A stretch of DNA of 64,000 nucleotides from NCBI GenBank assembly GCA_963662525.1, contig OY759717.1:186001-250000 (forward strand), read 5' to 3'. Both the position numbers and the translations under genes were made by a program. Positions 16,623-25,738 of this stretch are shown here, piece by piece. The notes below the pieces were generated by a model. The model was not told the origin of the DNA, made no database searches, and was given only the letters and a program-made list of their open reading frames with translations. Origin of the DNA: CAZSDU01 sp963662525. Lineage in GTDB: Bacteria; Bacteroidota; Bacteroidia; Bacteroidales; FEN-979. Position 1 is the first letter of the stretch; every line of letters starts with the position of its first letter.

Positions 16623-18026
16623 ATGGAAGACCAGTTTGATCCTTTTTTTGACCGGGAAATGATCGCTTTAGTCAAGCGTTTTGAGGGAATGTTGCAGGAT
16701 AACGAACACTTTTTCTTTGATGTTAATGAGTTTGAAGACCTGATTGAATACTATTTTTTTCATAACGAATTGGAAAAAGCTAACGTATGCATCCAGCTTT
16801 CTCTGGAGCAGCATCCTGGATGCATTAGTCTCATGCATAAGCTTGTCCAGTATAATATCAATACCAATAAGGATTCCGAGGCATATAGAATTCTATCAGA
16901 AACGGCAGCTGTATCTATTCATGATTTTGATCTGCACTTTTCCCGTGGCAACCTGTTCAGCCAGCTGGAAAAACCTGAAAAAGCCATTGAAGAATACAAA
17001 ATGGCGCTGGGTGGTTCTGAAGATCTTGATGAACTTTATTCAAGCATTGCTTTTGAGTATGAGAACCTTGGAAAATATGATAAAGCCATCGAATATCTGT
17101 TACAGGCACTCGAACTGAACCCAGACAATGATGCTGCCCTTTATGAGTTATCTTTTTGTTGTGAAGTATCCCAGCAAACGGAGCGCAGTATTGAATTTTT
17201 GAAAATCTTTCTTGATCAGCATCCCTATTCCAAAGCCGCCTGGTTTAATCTGGGAATAGCATACAGCAACTTGGAGATGTTCAAACTCGCCATCGATGCT
17301 TATGATTTTGTCATTGCCATTGATGAAACTTATGCATCAGCATATTTCAACAAAGCTAATTGTTACGCCAATATCGGCAATTATGAACAGGCGGTTGAAA
17401 TTTATTTTGAAACATTCTATTACGAAGAGCCTGAATCAGTTACATATTATTACGTCGCCGAGTGTTACGAGAAAATGAAACATTTCGATTCGGCCATAAC
17501 CTATTATAAAAAAGCACTGGGTCTTGATCCTGAATTTGCTGATGCATGGCTAGGAATTGGAATTTCTTACGACGAGCTTGGAAAATCTCTGAATGCCCTG
17601 CCCTATATAAAAAAGGCCATAAAACTTTCACCGACAATACCTGAGTATTGGTTTATCCTGGGAGATATTCAGATTAAATTATCAAAGGTTGATGACGGCA
17701 TAAGTTCTTACCGGAAAGTGATAGAACTTGACCCTGAAGATCCTGATATATGGCTGGACTTGTCAGTAGTATACGCAGATATGAGAGATTTCGACAAAGC
17801 TTATAACATTTTGCAGGAAGGGCTTCACTGGCATGGTGATCATGCTGATTTCCATTATGGTATTGCCTATTATTTGTTCAATTCAGGAAAAATCAAACAG
17901 GCCAATGAAGTTTTGTCCAAAGCACTTATCATGGACTACGAAGGACATAAGCGCCTGTTTACTACTTTTCCTGATGCCCGGAATCATCCGGAAGTCCTTG
18001 AAATTATCGAAGCTTTTAAAAAATGA
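16623..18026 (+). CDS. Cytosolic TPR-repeat protein
   Basis: A 467-aa acidic protein without a signal peptide or membrane segment. After a short N-terminal segment ('MEDQFDPFFD...LVKRFEGML') it consists almost wholly of about eleven TPR units, for example 'DLHFSRGNLFSQLEKPEKAIEEY', 'AAWFNLGIAYSNLEMFKLAIDAY' and 'PDIWLDLSVVYADMRDFDKAYNIL'. It should form a superhelical scaffold. It stands 15 bases upstream of the phosphosulfolactate synthase-like gene and may share its transcript. No partner can be inferred. Confidence 0.88.
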   Translation: MEDQFDPFFDREMIALVKRFEGMLQDNEHFFFDVNEFEDLIEYYFFHNELEKANVCIQLSLEQHPGCISLMHKLVQYNINTNKDSEAYRILSETAAVSIHDFDLHFSRGNLFSQLEKPEKAIEEYKMALGGSEDLDELYSSIAFEYENLGKYDKAIEYLLQALELNPDNDAALYELSFCCEVSQQTERSIEFLKIFLDQHPYSKAAWFNLGIAYSNLEMFKLAIDAYDFVIAIDETYASAYFNKANCYANIGNYEQAVEIYFETFYYEEPESVTYYYVAECYEKMKHFDSAITYYKKALGLDPEFADAWLGIGISYDELGKSLNALPYIKKAIKLSPTIPEYWFILGDIQIKLSKVDDGISSYRKVIELDPEDPDIWLDLSVVYADMRDFDKAYNILQEGLHWHGDHADFHYGIAYYLFNSGKIKQANEVLSKALIMDYEGHKRLFTTFPDARNHPEVLEIIEAFKK

Positions 18027-18041
18027 CCAAACCCTTAACTT

Positions 18042-18830
18042 ATGATAAACATTGATCTTCCCCATTTACCTGAAAGGACAACCAAACCCCGGCAAACAGG
18101 AATTAATATGGTTATGGATAAAGGACTGAGTACAAGAGAAGCAGAAGATTTTCTCAGCACTTCAGCAGATTATACTGATTTCATCAAACTGGGATTCGGA
18201 ACTTCTACCCTGACCCCTAATACCAAGGAAAAGGTCAAAGTTTACCAGAAAGGGAAGATGAAGGTATACGTTGGCGGAACCCTCTTTGAAGCATTTATAA
18301 TCCGTGGACAATTTGATGGATATCGCAAATATATTGACAAACTTGGACTTGACACGGTAGAAATCTCTGATGGATCAATGGTTATGGATCATGATGTTAA
18401 ATGCGAGTATATTCATAAACTGGCCAAAGACTATACAGTCCTCTCAGAAGTTGGATCAAAAGAATCGGGTATTCTGATCGCCCCTAACCGCTGGATCGAA
18501 ATGATGCAGAAAGAATTGCAGGCTGGTTCAATTAAAGTCATCGGAGAAGCCCGGGAAAGTGGTAATGTGGGCATTTATCGACCCACGGGCAAAGCCCACG
18601 TTGCCCTGATCAATAAAATTCTGGTTAAAGTACAGAGTGAAAAAATACTTTGGGAAGCGCCGCTGAAATCACAACAGGTATGGTTCATCCGGAATTTCGG
18701 AGCCAATGTTAACCTGGGAAATATCGCTCCTGCTGAAATCATTCCTTTGGAAACTCTGAGATTGGGACTGAGAGGAGACACTTTTTTCCAGTTTCTTCCG
18801 GCAAAACTGAAGAAATTTCAACCCAAGTGA
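18042..18830 (+). CDS. Phosphosulfolactate synthase family protein (ComA-like)
   Basis: The 262-aa TIM-barrel protein resembles (2R)-phospho-3-sulfolactate synthase (EC 4.4.1.19), which adds sulfite to phosphoenolpyruvate as the first step of coenzyme M or sulfolactate synthesis. Recognisable segments are 'LPERTTKPRQTGINMVMDKG' near the start, 'DFIKLGFGTS', 'VYVGGTLFEAF', 'VEISDGSM', 'VLSEVGSKES' and 'VIGEARESG'. No comB, comC or other sulfonate gene is adjacent; aroE follows eight bases later. The family is known from methanogens and some bacteria; in Bacteroidota the physiological product is unclear, so function is assigned at family level only. Confidence 0.88.
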   Translation: MINIDLPHLPERTTKPRQTGINMVMDKGLSTREAEDFLSTSADYTDFIKLGFGTSTLTPNTKEKVKVYQKGKMKVYVGGTLFEAFIIRGQFDGYRKYIDKLGLDTVEISDGSMVMDHDVKCEYIHKLAKDYTVLSEVGSKESGILIAPNRWIEMMQKELQAGSIKVIGEARESGNVGIYRPTGKAHVALINKILVKVQSEKILWEAPLKSQQVWFIRNFGANVNLGNIAPAEIIPLETLRLGLRGDTFFQFLPAKLKKFQPK

Positions 18831-18837
18831 CGAAAGA

Positions 18838-19581
18838 ATGAAAATTTATGGCCTCATTGGATATCCCCTGAGCCATTCCTGGTCCACCCAGTATTTTACA
18901 GAAAAGTTTACACGGGAAAGCCGGAAAGATGAGTCTTACCGGCTTTTTCCATTGCAGGATATCCGGGATTTTCCCGTCTTCATTTCGTCCATTCCTTTCC
19001 TCAAAGGACTGAATGTCACCATCCCCTATAAAGAAAAAATTATTCCGTTTCTTAATGAGTTAGACCCTGAAGCCAAAGAGATAGGAGCTGTAAATACCAT
19101 TAAAATAATCCGCAAGGGAGGTAAAATAGTAACGCGGGGGTATAATACCGATGCGAACGGATTTATCAGATCATTGCCTTCCCCTTTCAGGTATAAAAAT
19201 GCCTTGGTTCTTGGAACCGGCGGTGGTTCAAAAGCCATTGTTTTTGCCCTGAAAAAGCTTGGAATAAATGTTCAGAAAGTATCACGCAATTCTTTAGATG
19301 ATCATACCATATTATATCAGGATGTGGATGATATGATTATGAATAAATTTACCATGATCATCAATACAACCCCTCTGGGTATGTTCCCTGAAACCGAACA
19401 TTGCCCACCCATTCCATACCAGCAGATCAATGGTTCACATTTTTTATATGACCTTATTTATAACCCCGTACAGACCCTGTTTCTCAAAAACGGAAAGGCC
19501 AGGGGTGCCAACGTACAAAATGGCCTGGAGATGCTGACAAATCAGGCAGACCTTGCCGATCAAGTATTTCAGGAACCCTGA
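18838..19581 (+). CDS. aroE: Shikimate dehydrogenase
   Basis: A 247-aa NADP-dependent enzyme of the shikimate pathway that reduces 3-dehydroshikimate. The N-terminal substrate-binding motif is GYPLSHSWS (residues 7-15), the catalytic Lys lies in 'NVTIPYKEK' near 64, the conserved Asp in 'NTDANGF' near 103, and the nucleotide-binding loop 'LGTGGGSKAI' near 124. It is slightly short, like other Bacteroidota AroE. It follows the ComA-like gene by eight bases; both pathways begin from phosphoenolpyruvate, although AroE itself acts later. Its 3' end overlaps the convergent DUF4342 gene by 13 bp. Confidence 0.95.
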   Translation: MKIYGLIGYPLSHSWSTQYFTEKFTRESRKDESYRLFPLQDIRDFPVFISSIPFLKGLNVTIPYKEKIIPFLNELDPEAKEIGAVNTIKIIRKGGKIVTRGYNTDANGFIRSLPSPFRYKNALVLGTGGGSKAIVFALKKLGINVQKVSRNSLDDHTILYQDVDDMIMNKFTMIINTTPLGMFPETEHCPPIPYQQINGSHFLYDLIYNPVQTLFLKNGKARGANVQNGLEMLTNQADLADQVFQEP

Positions 19582-19856
19582 TCCGTTGACGTATCTTCCT
19601 TCGGTGGCTCTTCATTCCTGACAACTTCGATTTTCAGATTGGCCACCATGGCAGCAACTGCCCCAACGGCAGCAAGCATAGGAGCAACCAGAGCGCCAAT
19701 TACACCAAAAGTAACCGGTATTTCCAAATAAACTTTTCCGTCTTCATCCTTGATGATCAGTTTTCTGACATTTCCTTCATGGATGAGCTGCTTCACCTTC
19801 TCCACGATTTCTTCACCTTTCACCTTAAACTCTTCTTTTATATTTTCCATAACCAT
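19569..19856 (-). CDS. DUF4342 domain-containing protein
   Basis: A 95-aa protein with an amphipathic N-terminus ('VKGEEIVEKVKQLIHEGNVRKLIIKD'), a beta-rich middle ('KVYLEIPVTFGVIGALVAP') and one hydrophobic segment at about 48-70 that is Ala/Val-rich. It ends with an acidic, Pro/Thr-rich tail. This layout fits the DUF4342 family, whose function is unknown. Start choice is between ATG 19856 and ATG 19850 (MENI). It lies 14 bases downstream of the aldehyde dehydrogenase stop, last in the SDR-ALDH-DUF4342 run. Confidence 0.78.
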   Translation of the reverse strand: MVMENIKEEFKVKGEEIVEKVKQLIHEGNVRKLIIKDEDGKVYLEIPVTFGVIGALVAPMLAAVGAVAAMVANLKIEVVRNEEPPKEDTSTDQGS

Positions 19857-19870
19857 CTGAATTATTGATT

Positions 19871-21247
19871 CTATTTGATAATCATTTTAATCAGTTTGTG
19901 TTTCATTTTATAAGGGGGATACCTTAGCGGAATATCTATCCAGTTCGCTTTTTTCATGATGGATCGGGAATGTGAAAAAGTGGTAAAACTATATTTGCCA
20001 TGGTAATTCCCGATCCCGCTGTTACCAACACCTCCGAAAGGCATGTGATCATTGGCTATATGCATGACCACTTCATTAATGCATCCTCCGCCTGAAGAGG
20101 TCTTCATCAGGATCTCTTCCTGTTTATGGTCATCCTGGGAGAAATAATAGAATGCCAGGGGTTTTGGATGTGAATTTATATATTCTGTAACCTCCTTAAG
20201 GTCATCGAATTCCATAACGGGTAATAAAGGACCAAAGATCTCTTCCTGCATGATGGCATGATCTGGACTGATACCTGTCAGAATTGTCGGAGCAATATAC
20301 CGTTCCTGCAGGTTTATCTCACCTCCGGTGAAAATTTCTCCATCCTTCATTAATGCAATGAGGCGGTGAGTTTTCGGAACTGTTGCAATTCTCACAAAAT
20401 CAGGGCTAACTTCTGGATTTTCTCCAAAATATTCTGTTATCTTTTTCTTCATCAACTCCAATAATTCCAATTTAACCGAGCGATGAACATACAGATAATC
20501 AGGAGCAATGCATGTCTGACCTGCATTGATAAATTTTCCCCATACGATCCTGCTGGCAGCAATTTTTAGATCAGCATCACTGTCAACAATGCAGGGACTT
20601 TTGCCACCGAGTTCAAGGGAAACCGGTGTGAGGTGTTTTGCAGCAGCTTCCATCACTACTTTGCCAATGAAAGGACTGCCGGTAAAAAAGATGTAATCCC
20701 AGGGGTGGGCAAGCAGTGCTTCGTTCGCAGTCCGGCCTCCTTTATAATACGAGATGTATTCAGGGGAAAAGAATTCAGCGATCATTTGTCCCATGACCTC
20801 TGCCGTATTTGGTGTATATTCAGAGGCTTTTAATGCCACACAATTACCTGCAGAGATAGCTCCAACCAGTGGATTGATTAAAAGCTGGAAAGGATAATTC
20901 CATGGAGCAATGATCAGAACCAAACCATAGGGTTCTTTTAGTATCCTGCTTTCCGACCAGAAATGAATCATCTGGTTGGTTGAAACCTTTTCCGGCTTAG
21001 CCCATTTTTTCAGGTTTTTAATATGCACTCCTATTTCTGTAAGTACCAGCCCTAATTCAGTGGCATAAGCCTCGAACTTTGATTTATGAAGATCCTTCCA
21101 CAGGGCTTCATACAAGCGGTCTTCATAGGTTAATATTGCCTTTTTTAGTCTTTTTAGCTGTTCTATCCTGAAATCAAGTGATTTCGTTTTATGGGTTAAA
21201 AAAAACGCACGCTGCATCTCATTTGATGATTTCACGATTTCTTCCAT
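19871..21247 (-). CDS. Aldehyde dehydrogenase, class 3-like
   Basis: A 458-aa NAD(P)-dependent aldehyde dehydrogenase of the shorter ALDH3 type. Seen are 'IAPWNYPFQL' near 110, the Glu-containing 'SLELGGKSPCIVDSDADL' near 210, the catalytic Cys in 'NAGQTCIAPDYLYVH' near 243, and 'MQEEIFGPLLPVMEF' near 334. A C-terminal 'FTTFSHSRSIMKK' resembles ALDH3 proteins acting on fatty aldehydes. The SDR gene upstream (31-bp gap) could make or use the same aldehyde or ketone intermediates, so lipid or long-chain aldehyde oxidation is a reasonable guess but not shown. Confidence 0.93.
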   Translation of the reverse strand: MEEIVKSSNEMQRAFFLTHKTKSLDFRIEQLKRLKKAILTYEDRLYEALWKDLHKSKFEAYATELGLVLTEIGVHIKNLKKWAKPEKVSTNQMIHFWSESRILKEPYGLVLIIAPWNYPFQLLINPLVGAISAGNCVALKASEYTPNTAEVMGQMIAEFFSPEYISYYKGGRTANEALLAHPWDYIFFTGSPFIGKVVMEAAAKHLTPVSLELGGKSPCIVDSDADLKIAASRIVWGKFINAGQTCIAPDYLYVHRSVKLELLELMKKKITEYFGENPEVSPDFVRIATVPKTHRLIALMKDGEIFTGGEINLQERYIAPTILTGISPDHAIMQEEIFGPLLPVMEFDDLKEVTEYINSHPKPLAFYYFSQDDHKQEEILMKTSSGGGCINEVVMHIANDHMPFGGVGNSGIGNYHGKYSFTTFSHSRSIMKKANWIDIPLRYPPYKMKHKLIKMIIK

Positions 21248-21278
21248 ACTAACAAATTTTGATAAAATTTCTCATTCC

Positions 21279-22106
21279 TCATTCTTTATTGTTTTCATGT
21301 CCTTTAAATCCTGCCATGGATTTGTAAATGCCAAGCCATTTACCCACGATCAGATCAAAGCATCTGACAGGCAGAATACCTTTCACAAATGGCAATGTTC
21401 TAACCATAAATGGAGCCCTTACAAATAACTTGTTAAATTTAATAGCCCTGATCACTTTGGCAGAGAGACTCAGTGGTTTCAACAAGGGCAGGAGAAAATT
21501 TGTACTGACACCCTGAAACATACCGGTATTGATATAGGATGGATTCACTGTGGTAACCCTTACCCCGGTTTTATTTAGTTCCAATTCCATACGCATGGCT
21601 TCTGACCAGCCGAAAACAGCCCATTTGCTGGCACAATAAACCGACATCCTGGGATTCGACAACATTCCAGCTGCAGATGAGATGTTCACAATATGCCCAT
21701 TTTTTTGTGCCATCATGCCGGGTAAAAACTCTAGAGTAACGTGCATCAGCGCATTGGTATTTATAGACATCGTGCGGTCAATCTCAATATGTGAAAAATT
21801 GCCGAATTCCTTATTCCCGGTGATAATCCCTGCATTATTGATGAGAATATCCACGGTTCCGGCTTCCTCCCTGACTTTTTTCGCAGTTTTAATCACCTGA
21901 TCTGTATCTGAAACATCGATAACATATGGATGAACGATGAACCCAAGGCTCCTGATCTCCCGGGTTGTTTGTTCCAATTTTCCCGGGTTAGAATCCCAGA
22001 TTACAAGCTGTCTGGCTCCTTCCTGCATGCAAATATCACCCATCAAACGACCGATTCCGGATGCCCCCCCAGTTACAAGTATAGTTGCATTTTTAATCCT
22101 GGTCAT
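21279..22106 (-). CDS. Short-chain dehydrogenase/reductase
   Basis: A 275-aa classical SDR. It has the nucleotide loop TGGASGIGR (12-20), 'NNAGI' near 90, and the catalytic Ser-Tyr-Lys set in 'NISSAAGM' and 'VYCASKWAV' (Tyr near 157). The C-terminal region after 200 is rich in hydrophobic and basic residues ('FLLPLLKPLSLSAK', 'RAPFMVRTLPFVKGILP'), as in membrane-associated SDRs that act on lipids or retinoid-like substrates. It leads the run with ALDH and DUF4342. A TAACTTTG box lies 24 bases upstream. Confidence 0.93.
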   Translation of the reverse strand: MTRIKNATILVTGGASGIGRLMGDICMQEGARQLVIWDSNPGKLEQTTREIRSLGFIVHPYVIDVSDTDQVIKTAKKVREEAGTVDILINNAGIITGNKEFGNFSHIEIDRTMSINTNALMHVTLEFLPGMMAQKNGHIVNISSAAGMLSNPRMSVYCASKWAVFGWSEAMRMELELNKTGVRVTTVNPSYINTGMFQGVSTNFLLPLLKPLSLSAKVIRAIKFNKLFVRAPFMVRTLPFVKGILPVRCFDLIVGKWLGIYKSMAGFKGHENNKE

Positions 22107-22130
22107 AGGCTATGGTTTAAAATTTAAAGT

Positions 22131-22138
22131 CAAAGTTA
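22131..22138 (-). promoter_or_regulatory. -7 promoter box for the SDR-ALDH-DUF4342 run
   Basis: Minus-strand TAACTTTG is an exact TAnnTTTG, 24 bases upstream of the SDR start at 22106. It diverges from the rpsO promoter. Confidence 0.5.
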
Positions 22139-22177
22139 AAACAAATCCTGATTTTTAATACTTTTATGATGTTTTGT

Positions 22178-22208
22178 TTTGGTTTTAGCAAACTAATTCG
22201 TAATTTTG
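22178..22208 (+). promoter_or_regulatory. Full -33/-7 promoter for rpsO
   Basis: TTTG at 22178-22181, a 19-base spacer, and TAATTTTG at 22201-22208 match the complete Bacteroidota sigma-AB consensus TTTG-N19-TAnnTTTG. It is the clearest promoter in the window. Transcription should start a few bases downstream, giving a leader of about 40 bases before the rpsO ATG at 22254. Confidence 0.75.
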
Positions 22209-22253
22209 CACCCCATTAAGTTTTTATAAATAAAAAACAAATTTGTCCGACCA

Positions 22254-22523
22254 ATGAATTTAACCTCTGAAGTAAAGAAAAAAGCCTTTAAAGAATACGG
22301 AAAGTCAGAATTCGACAGTGGTTCAACTGAAGCCCAGGTAGCCATGTTCACAATGAAGATTCAACATCTGACCGAGCACCTCAAGATCAATAAAAAAGAT
22401 ATGGTAACCGAACGTTCTCTGGTTCTCATGGTTGGAAAAAGAAGGAAATTGCTGGATTACCTGAAAGGAAAAGATATCGAACGTTACCGCACTATTATTA
22501 AGAAGCTGGGTATCAGAAAGTAA
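22254..22523 (+). CDS. rpsO: 30S ribosomal protein S15
   Basis: An 89-aa protein of normal length for uS15. Diagnostic segments are 'GSTEAQVAMFTMKIQHLTEHLK' (21-42), 'LVLMVGKRRKLLDYLK' (60-75) and 'YRTIIKKLGIRK' at the C-terminus. It binds the central domain of 16S rRNA early in 30S assembly. A complete -33/-7 promoter precedes it and a strong hairpin terminator separates it from pnp; rpsO-pnp order is widely conserved in bacteria. Confidence 0.98.
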   Translation: MNLTSEVKKKAFKEYGKSEFDSGSTEAQVAMFTMKIQHLTEHLKINKKDMVTERSLVLMVGKRRKLLDYLKGKDIERYRTIIKKLGIRK

Positions 22524-22547
22524 AAATAAATATTTCCTGTTTTAACC

Positions 22548-22578
22548 AAAAGAGGCAATTCTACAAATTGCCTCTTTT
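22548..22578 (+). terminator. Intrinsic terminator between rpsO and pnp
   Basis: A perfect 13-bp inverted repeat (AAAAGAGGCAATT / AATTGCCTCTTTT) with a five-base loop CTACA. The 3' arm ends in a TTTT tract. It lies 25 bases after the rpsO stop and just before pnp, so it should terminate or attenuate rpsO transcription and leave part to read into pnp. Confidence 0.8.
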
Positions 22579-22601
22579 AATATCTGAAAGAAACTAAACA
22601 A

Positions 22602-24725
22602 ATGAATGGAATAACAAAAATTATTAAGCTGGCTGATGGCCGGGAAATAACTCTCGAAACTGGAAAGTTAGCCAAACAGGCCGATGGTTCTGTTGTTGTA
22701 AAGATGGGAGACACCATGCTTCTTGCTACTGTTGTTGCTTTGCAGGATGCCAAGGAAAATGTGGATTTCATGCCGTTATCGGTTGAATACCGCGAAAAAT
22801 ATGCCGCAGCCGGACGTTTTCCCGGTGGTTTTTTCAAACGCGAGGCTCGTCCATCCGATTATGAAGTATTGATCTCACGTCTTGTTGACCGTGCTCTTCG
22901 CCCCTTATTTCCGGATGATTTTCATGCTGAAGTCCAAGTTATTGTTACCCTGATCTCTGCTGATAAAAATGTTTTACCCGATGCACTTGCCTGCCTTGCC
23001 GCATCCTCTGCCCTTGCAGTAAGCGACATCCCATTTCTTGGCCCCATTTCTGAAGTTCGTGTTGGCCGTATTCATGGGCAATTTGTGATCAACCCCAATA
23101 TTTCCGACATGGTAAATGCTGATATGGACATCATTGTTGCAGCATCCATTGACAATATCGTCATGGTTGAAGGCGAAATGAAAGAAGTTTCAGAAGCAGA
23201 TATGGTTGATGCCCTGAAATTTGCCCATGAAGCCATCAAACAGCAATGTAACGCCCAGTTGGAACTGGCATCAATGATTGAAAAATCGAAGGTAAAAAGA
23301 ACCTATTGCCATGAAACCAACGATCCTGAATTTAAGGCTAATCTCCGTTCAGCAACTTACCAGAAAATCTACGATCTAGCTTCAACGGGTAATGCCAACA
23401 AACAGGAACGTAAAAAAATTCTTACGGCAATCAAAGATGAGTTTATCACAACGCTGACGGGAGAAGACCAGCTTGCTAAAAAGCCGCTGATCGACCGTTA
23501 TTATCATGATGTTGAAAAGGAAGCTATCCGAAATGCCACTTTAGATAACCGTAAACGTCTTGATGGCCGTAAACTTGATGAAATCCGTCCAATCTGGACT
23601 GAAGTTGACTACTTGCCCGCAGCTCATGGATCAGCAATCTTTACCCGTGGAGAAACCCAATCATTGACCACCGTGACCCTGGGAACAAAACTTGACGCAC
23701 AGATTATTGATGGGGTCGTGATCGAGGAAAAAATCAATTTTATCCTTCATTACAATTTTCCCTCTTTTGCTACCGGTGAAGTTAAACCGATCAGAAGTAC
23801 TGGACGAAGGGAAATAGGTCATGGAAACCTGGCTTTGCGTGCATTAAAAAACATACTCCCTGCAGCTGAAGATAATCTTTATACCATCCGTATTGTATCA
23901 GATATTCTTGAATCTAATGGTTCTTCCTCCATGGCCACAGTTTGTGCCGGTACTATGGCACTGATGGATGCAGGTATTAAAATCCGCAAGCCTGTTTCAG
24001 GTATTGCTATGGGCCTGATCACTGATAAAAAGAGATATGTTGTTCTTTCCGATATCCTGGGGGACGAAGATCACCTGGGGGATATGGACTTTAAAGTATG
24101 TGGTACCCGTGACGGGATCACAGCCTGCCAAATGGACATCAAGGTTGAAGGACTTTCCTATGAAATTCTTACTGAAGCTTTGGCCCAAGCCAAAGCCGGA
24201 CGCATGTATATCCTTGGGGAAATTGAAAAAACCATCAGTGAACCACGTCCCGATTTCAAACCTTTTGTACCCAGAATCGTTCAGATAAAAGTTCCCAAGG
24301 AATTTATTGGTGCGATTATCGGACCTGGAGGGAAAGTTATCCAGGAAATGCAACGGGAAACCGGAACAACCATCGTCATCGAAGAAGTTGGTGACTTTGG
24401 CATTGTTGATATTGTAGCTGATAATGTTGCAGCTAAAGATGCTGTCATTGAGCGGATTAAACGCATCGTTGCTGTACCTGAAGTAGGTGAAATCTACAGG
24501 GGTAAGGTTAAAAATATTATGCCATTCGGTGCTTTCATTGAAATTCTTCCAAACCAGGACGGACTTTTACACATATCGGAAATTGAATGGCGACGTCTTG
24601 AAAAGGTGGAAGAAGTTCTGAAAGTCGGTGATGAAGTAGAGGTGAAACTCATTGATGTTGACCCGAAAACCGGTAAATTAAAACTTTCCCGGAAAGTTCT
24701 GCTTCCTAAACCAGAAGGGAAGTAA
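22602..24725 (+). CDS. pnp: Polynucleotide phosphorylase
   Basis: A 707-aa 3'-5' phosphorolytic exoribonuclease. Two RNase PH domains are visible ('MPLSVEYREKYAAAGRFPGGFFKREARPS' region near 45-75 and 'HGSAIFTRGETQSLTTVTLG' region near 343-362), with catalytic-region aspartates in 'LGDEDHLGDMDFKV' near 490. A KH domain follows ('FIGAIIGPGGKVIQEM', near 568), then an S1 domain ('IYRGKVKNIMPFGAFIEILPN', near 635). The protein degrades mRNA and takes part in the degradosome where present. It is preceded by the rpsO terminator. Confidence 0.98.
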   Translation: MNGITKIIKLADGREITLETGKLAKQADGSVVVKMGDTMLLATVVALQDAKENVDFMPLSVEYREKYAAAGRFPGGFFKREARPSDYEVLISRLVDRALRPLFPDDFHAEVQVIVTLISADKNVLPDALACLAASSALAVSDIPFLGPISEVRVGRIHGQFVINPNISDMVNADMDIIVAASIDNIVMVEGEMKEVSEADMVDALKFAHEAIKQQCNAQLELASMIEKSKVKRTYCHETNDPEFKANLRSATYQKIYDLASTGNANKQERKKILTAIKDEFITTLTGEDQLAKKPLIDRYYHDVEKEAIRNATLDNRKRLDGRKLDEIRPIWTEVDYLPAAHGSAIFTRGETQSLTTVTLGTKLDAQIIDGVVIEEKINFILHYNFPSFATGEVKPIRSTGRREIGHGNLALRALKNILPAAEDNLYTIRIVSDILESNGSSSMATVCAGTMALMDAGIKIRKPVSGIAMGLITDKKRYVVLSDILGDEDHLGDMDFKVCGTRDGITACQMDIKVEGLSYEILTEALAQAKAGRMYILGEIEKTISEPRPDFKPFVPRIVQIKVPKEFIGAIIGPGGKVIQEMQRETGTTIVIEEVGDFGIVDIVADNVAAKDAVIERIKRIVAVPEVGEIYRGKVKNIMPFGAFIEILPNQDGLLHISEIEWRRLEKVEEVLKVGDEVEVKLIDVDPKTGKLKLSRKVLLPKPEGK

Positions 24726-24837
24726 AAACATTTTGGGAGACATTGGCCCTAAAAAGCCTTAATTTAATGTAACCCTGACATCATTTATACGTAAACGATT
24801 TACTGAACACTTATCGGTCAAATAATTTGGCATTCGC

Positions 24838-25701
24838 ATGAGGCAGTTAAAAATTACCAAGCAGGTTACCAACAGGGAAACTGCTTCCCTTGATAAATAT
24901 CTTCAAGAAATCGGCAAAGTGGAGTTAATCACTGCTGATGAAGAAGTCGCCCTTGCCCAGCGTATCAAACAAGGCGATATGGCTGCGCTCGAGAAGCTCA
25001 CTAAGGCAAACCTGCGTTTTGTGGTTTCCGTTTCCAAACAATATCAGAATCAGGGTTTAAGTCTCCCCGATCTGATCAATGAGGGAAACCTCGGACTCAT
25101 CAAAGCTGCGCAGCGTTTCGATGAAACCCGTGGATTTAAATTCATTTCTTATGCAGTATGGTGGATCCGGCAATCTATTCTACAGGCCCTTGCCGAACAA
25201 TCAAGAATTGTAAGGCTGCCCTTAAATAAAATCGGTTCTATCAATAAAATTAACAAGGCTTATGCTCAATTGGAACAACAATATGAACGTGAGCCTAATG
25301 CTGATGAAATTGCCAACATGCTGGAAGTTTCTGAAAATGAGGTCAAGGAATCTCTAAGGAATTCAGGCCGACATGTTTCCATGGACGCTCCCCTAGTTCA
25401 GGATGAAGATAATACTATGTATGACGTTCTGAAAAGTGAGGAAAACACCACCCCGGATAACGGTCTTCTATATGAATCCCTGAAAAAGGAAATAGAGCGT
25501 GCTGTTTCAACACTTACCCAAAGGGAAGCCGATGTGATCCGTTTATATTTCGGTCTTAATGGCAGTCATCCAATGACCCTTGAAGAAATCGGTGAAAAAT
25601 TCGATCTCACCCGTGAACGTGTTCGCCAGATTAAAGAAAAAGCCATCCGACGACTGAAGCATACCAGTCGGAGTAAAATACTTAAAACATATCTCGGCTA
25701 A
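24838..25701 (+). CDS. rpoD: Primary RNA polymerase sigma factor (short Bacteroidota type)
   Basis: A 287-aa group 1 sigma factor lacking the long acidic region 1.1 and the non-conserved insert of E. coli sigma-70, as is usual in Bacteroidota. Region 1.2 is 'LDKYLQEIGKVELI', region 2 'GNLGLIKAAQRFDETRGFKFISYAVWWIRQ' (near 85-115), and region 4 'MTLEEIGEKFDLTRERVRQIKEKAIRRL' near 245-272. It should recognise the TTTG / TAnnTTTG promoters seen in this window. It follows pnp after a 112-base gap in which I saw no clear terminator. Confidence 0.96.
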   Translation: MRQLKITKQVTNRETASLDKYLQEIGKVELITADEEVALAQRIKQGDMAALEKLTKANLRFVVSVSKQYQNQGLSLPDLINEGNLGLIKAAQRFDETRGFKFISYAVWWIRQSILQALAEQSRIVRLPLNKIGSINKINKAYAQLEQQYEREPNADEIANMLEVSENEVKESLRNSGRHVSMDAPLVQDEDNTMYDVLKSEENTTPDNGLLYESLKKEIERAVSTLTQREADVIRLYFGLNGSHPMTLEEIGEKFDLTRERVRQIKEKAIRRLKHTSRSKILKTYLG

Positions 25702-25738
25702 CAACATACAAAGCAGTAAACCAGTGAAATAGCGAAAT

